Position numbers and translations under genes: made by a program
The notes under the pieces: generated by a model
Told to the model about the DNA's origin: nothing
The model's input: the letters and a program-made list of their open reading frames with translations, nothing else
Databases searched by the model: none
From: Candidatus Solibacter sp.
GTDB lineage: Bacteria; Acidobacteriota; Terriglobia; Bryobacterales; Bryobacteraceae
Length of the DNA stretch: 8,643 nucleotides
Direction of reading: 5' to 3'
Assembly (NCBI GenBank): GCA_026394025.1
Contig: JAPKZC010000943.1
Span: 3,188-11,830, forward strand
Shown here: positions 7,217 through 8,643 of the stretch, in pieces
Numbering within the stretch: position 1 is the stretch's first letter
How the letters are laid out: each line of letters opens with the position of its first letter

Positions 7217-7300
7217 ATGATAGGGCACACGTCCGGTATCGGCTCCCCAAGCCTGGGGAACGCAGACCGCCAGCGGCAGGACGCACCAGTAGTACTTCAT
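5663..7300 (-). CDS. 5' fragment of the broken gene: signal peptide and NHL blades 1-8
   Basis: If translated as it stands, this frame gives 545 residues. Residues 1-19 look like a cleavable signal peptide ending AWG. Seven full blades follow from residue 29, with motifs such as AGTGVAGWNGDG (85-96), DAAGNVYVAD (113-122) and HRVRKLTPDG (182-191). Blade 5 (about 248-291) lacks the GDG-containing loop and is only about 44 residues. Blade 8 starts normally (TTLAGNG, 404-410) and ends at about residue 430. The remaining roughly 115 residues are Arg/Pro/His-rich out-of-frame sequence with no NHL pattern, ending at a stop at 5663. Such a product would lack most of the second propeller and the C-terminal domain, and would probably misfold. 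Confidence 0.6.
   Translation of the reverse strand: MKYYWCVLPLAVCVPQAWGADTGRVPYHVEAVAGSSRIGDGGPALAAQFSNVQGIAIDRLGNLYLSDTDNHRVRKVSGGVVTTIAGTGVAGWNGDGKSALNAQLNFPYGLALDAAGNVYVADLGNRRVRRISPEGAIVTVAGTGRKASSPDGAAPTDTSLLSPRNVAVDAAGNLYIAEFEGHRVRKLTPDGKLSTVTGTGVAGWSGDGRPAPTAQINYPAGMAFDRAGALYLADSGNNAVRKLNADGSIGTVLGRNPGTTLYTPLAVAVDPAGTLYVGDSTFVVRAFTTAGRWISYAGTGVPSFSGDGTSALNAALNSVNDLAADLNGNLFIADGVRLRRVDPSGGIVSVAGDGYLHSVGDGGPAAMAQFYQPSALTLDSAGNLYIADSGTARVRQVLRGGTVTTLAGNGTAARGAADGSPATNVALNTPPCPAGYTGADHAHGSGHRDKWRQPGRHPATGGAVAWTARRVHGPHRQSVHCGHQQPPRPALAPRRVATNGRRQRVQRQRRRRRRCAPGAVGHTQRLRHRFRRQPLYRRHRQPHHS
6009..6013 (-). other. Frame-disruption point in NHL blade 8
   Basis: This is five consecutive Gs on the plus strand (Cs in the coding sense). 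The reading must shift by one base here to pass from ALNTP to RVLLVTP. Alignment with sister blades shows about 19 codons missing at exactly this point, so a deletion of length 3n-1 (about 56 bp) fits better than a lone extra C. Confidence 0.65.
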
Positions 7301-7422
7301 CCCTAGTCCGTGCTCAGTAAGTGCCGGGAGCGGCAAGAAATTCTCACCTACCGGCAATATTTTGGCGTTCTGACGAGAGACCCGTGGCCAGCGAGTCGAA
7401 GAGGGTAATCAGAGCTGCATAC
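7301..7422. promoter_or_regulatory. Divergent intergenic region of the two exported-protein genes
   Basis: This 122-nt region lies between the starts of the minus-strand NHL gene and the plus-strand metalloprotease. An AT-richer patch (AATATTTT, 7356-7363) may hold promoter elements. A perfect small inverted repeat (TGCCG-GGAG-CGGCA) covers 7322-7335. Ribosome-binding sites are weak: AGAG at 7411-7414, 8 nt before the protease ATG, and CGGA 6 nt before the NHL ATG. No confident -35/-10 pair is visible on either strand. Confidence 0.45.
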
Positions 7423-8643
7423 ATGAAACTCCCAAATGCCGTCTCGCTGGCTGCCTTCCTGCTGGTTTCGTGCGCCTGGGCGCAGCCGGTAGTCCGGCTG
7501 AAAGCCGGGGTGGCGGGCGCGCGGCCCCTCAGGACACTGCCCCGGGAGGGGCGCGGCACCCACTTCCTGCTGCAGTTCCCCACCGAACCCGGCCCTGAAT
7601 TGCGTCGCGAACTGGAGCGGCGCGGCATGCGCGTGCTGCAATATGTGCCCGATGCGGCGCTGATGGTAGCCTCCCCGGTGGCGCCAGACCTGGAAGGGCT
7701 GGGGGTGCTTTCGGCCGGCGAATTGGAGTCGTCCGAGAAGATCAGCCCCCTGCTGGCGGACCAGGTGACGGGAGCCCTGCTGGTGGTGTTCCACACGGAT
7801 GTGGACATGGCAACCGCGCGCGATGCGGTGCGCGCGCGCGGCTTCGACGTGCTGGAAAACGCTGGCCTGCTCACCGGGCATTTGGTGGTCTCCGGCCCGC
7901 ATAGTGGCATCGGCGCACTGGCCGAATGCGACGATGTGGCCTACATCATGCCCGCGTCCGCAGAACTGGCGGCGGGCGTTCCGCTGGTCGGCTGCGCCGG
8001 AGCGGCCACCGAGTCCGGCCCGGTGGGCGAGTATGTGCTGGTGAGCCGCGGCTGGCCGAAGGATTCCGGCGGTAACGTGGCGCTGCACTATTCCATCCGC
8101 TCCCTGACGGACAAGCTGGATCAGGCCACGGCCCGGTCCGAAATCGAACGCGCGCTCCGCGAGTGGACCCGGTACGCCAATTTCACCCTGGCGCCGGGGT
8201 CGCAGCAGGGGGCTGATCGCACGTTTGATATCCTCTTCGCCCGCGGTTCGCACGGCGACGGCTACCCGTTCGACGGCGTCTCCGGAACCTTGGCGCACAC
8301 GTTTTATCCCGCTCCGCCAAACCCCGAGCCGATCGCCGGCGATGTGCACATGGATGCCGACGAACCCTGGCGCACCGGGGCTAACGTAGACCTCTACTCG
8401 GTGGCCCTGCATGAGGTCGGCCATGCGCTCGGGTTGGGGCACGCCGACCGCCCCGGATCGGTGATGTATCCCTATTACAAGCTGGCGACGGGCTTGACCG
8501 GCGACGATATTGCCGGCATTCGCGCGCTCTACGGCAGCAACGTACCGCCCTCGACACCGCCCACTCCCACCCCAACACCCGCGCCAGCCCCAACACCCAC
8601 GCCAGCCCCGGCCCCAACGCCGGCGCCGCCAGCCACGCCGGGA
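7423..8643 (+). CDS. Exported matrixin-type (M10-like) zinc metalloprotease, 3'-truncated by window edge
   Basis: The frame is open from the ATG at 7423 to the window end (407 residues, no stop). Residues 1-20 are an export signal, cut either at AWA/Q by signal peptidase I or, since LVSC (14-17) fits a lipobox, as a lipoprotein. Residues about 45-180 hold two copies of an alpha/beta inhibitor-like propeptide fold. The catalytic domain starts near 202. VALHYSI (219-225) is its first strand, RGSHGDGYPFDG (274-285) and GDVHMDADEPW (306-316) are the calcium and structural-zinc loops, and HEVGHALGLGH (330-340) is the zinc site with E331 as general base. SVMYPYY (346-352) is the Met-turn. Together these define a metzincin of the matrixin group, probably active on extracellular protein. 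From 375 a Pro/Thr/Ala linker runs to the edge and presumably leads to another domain. The product may mature by loss of the N-terminal region. Confidence 0.92.
   Translation, partial: MKLPNAVSLAAFLLVSCAWAQPVVRLKAGVAGARPLRTLPREGRGTHFLLQFPTEPGPELRRELERRGMRVLQYVPDAALMVASPVAPDLEGLGVLSAGELESSEKISPLLADQVTGALLVVFHTDVDMATARDAVRARGFDVLENAGLLTGHLVVSGPHSGIGALAECDDVAYIMPASAELAAGVPLVGCAGAATESGPVGEYVLVSRGWPKDSGGNVALHYSIRSLTDKLDQATARSEIERALREWTRYANFTLAPGSQQGADRTFDILFARGSHGDGYPFDGVSGTLAHTFYPAPPNPEPIAGDVHMDADEPWRTGANVDLYSVALHEVGHALGLGHADRPGSVMYPYYKLATGLTGDDIAGIRALYGSNVPPSTPPTPTPTPAPAPTPTPAPAPTPAPPATPG
8545..8643 (+). repeat. Pro/Thr/Ala-rich low-complexity linker in the protease gene
   Basis: Short imperfect repeats built from CCAACACCC and GCGCCAGCC units encode alternating TPTPTPAPAP-type sequence, from residue 375 to the window end. 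Such linkers usually separate a secreted catalytic domain from a binding or anchoring domain. The repeat tract is cut by the window edge, so its full length is unknown. Confidence 0.85.

Larger units (their letters stand above)
4609..7300 (-). pseudogene. Secreted double NHL beta-propeller with Solibacter C-terminal domain, frame-disrupted
   Basis: Two overlapping reading frames together spell one gene of about 896 codons. They are a signal peptide (MKYYWCVLPLAVCVPQAWG), twelve NHL-type blades of about 55 residues, and a C-terminal domain resembling TIGR03437. The upstream frame is coherent through residue 429 (ALNTP); the downstream frame becomes coherent at RVLLVTPARTM. The switch lies at the five-base G run 6009-6013. 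Sister blades have about 19 more residues between the matching points, so a loss of about 56 bp explains both the short blade and the shift. The start at 7300 is chosen for its lysine-bearing signal peptide. A TTG at 7336 with GGTGAG 6 nt upstream is an alternative start but adds an acidic leader. Intact relatives would be extracellular or envelope proteins of unknown binding role. Whether this is a true pseudogene or an assembly error cannot be told here. Confidence 0.8.

Noticed and set aside
7348..8442. Long open frame on the minus strand opposite the metalloprotease gene
   Set aside because: The plus strand here encodes an unmistakable matrixin with zinc site and Met-turn. The minus-strand translation shows no family features.
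8545..8643. CRISPR or other non-coding repeat array at the right edge
   Set aside because: The repeats are short, imperfect and in frame with the protease, encoding a Pro/Thr linker.

Overview
The window is GC-rich DNA that most likely comes from an acidobacterium of the Solibacter/Bryobacter group. The strongest clue is the C-terminal domain of the secreted NHL-repeat protein at 4609-7300. It has the look of the domain catalogued as TIGR03437 ('Solibacter uncharacterized C-terminal domain'). A large Ser/Thr kinase carrying a TolB/FlgO-like domain and TPRs, together with GC-rich codon use, fits the same group. This assignment is inferred from protein architecture; no search was run.

Layout. 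Positions 9-791 (minus) hold thiD, a thiamine-pathway kinase. Positions 944-3559 (minus) hold a cytoplasmic Hanks-type Ser/Thr kinase, upstream of thiD and 152 nt away from it. A 169-nt divergent intergenic region (3560-3728) separates the kinase from a plus-strand NmrA-like NAD(P)-binding protein (3729-4628). That gene ends tail-to-tail with a minus-strand gene, overlapping it by 20 bp. The minus-strand gene (4609-7300) encodes an exported protein of twelve NHL-type blades plus the Solibacter C-terminal domain. Its reading frame is broken in blade 8, so it is a pseudogene, a recent mutation or an assembly error. A 122-nt divergent region (7301-7422) precedes a plus-strand exported matrixin-type zinc metalloprotease. 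That gene starts at 7423 and runs off the right edge inside a Pro/Thr-rich linker.

The genes do not form one obvious pathway. thiD is housekeeping, the kinase is signalling, the NmrA-like protein is a redox or sensor-type Rossmann protein, and the right-hand 4 kb is a divergent pair of exported proteins. No tRNA, rRNA, CRISPR array, transposase, TPP riboswitch or convincing intrinsic terminator was seen. There is no gene-free stretch longer than about 170 bp. The most informative anomaly is blade 8 of the NHL gene. Aligned with its sister blades, the break looks like the loss of about 56 bp rather than a simple one-base slip.
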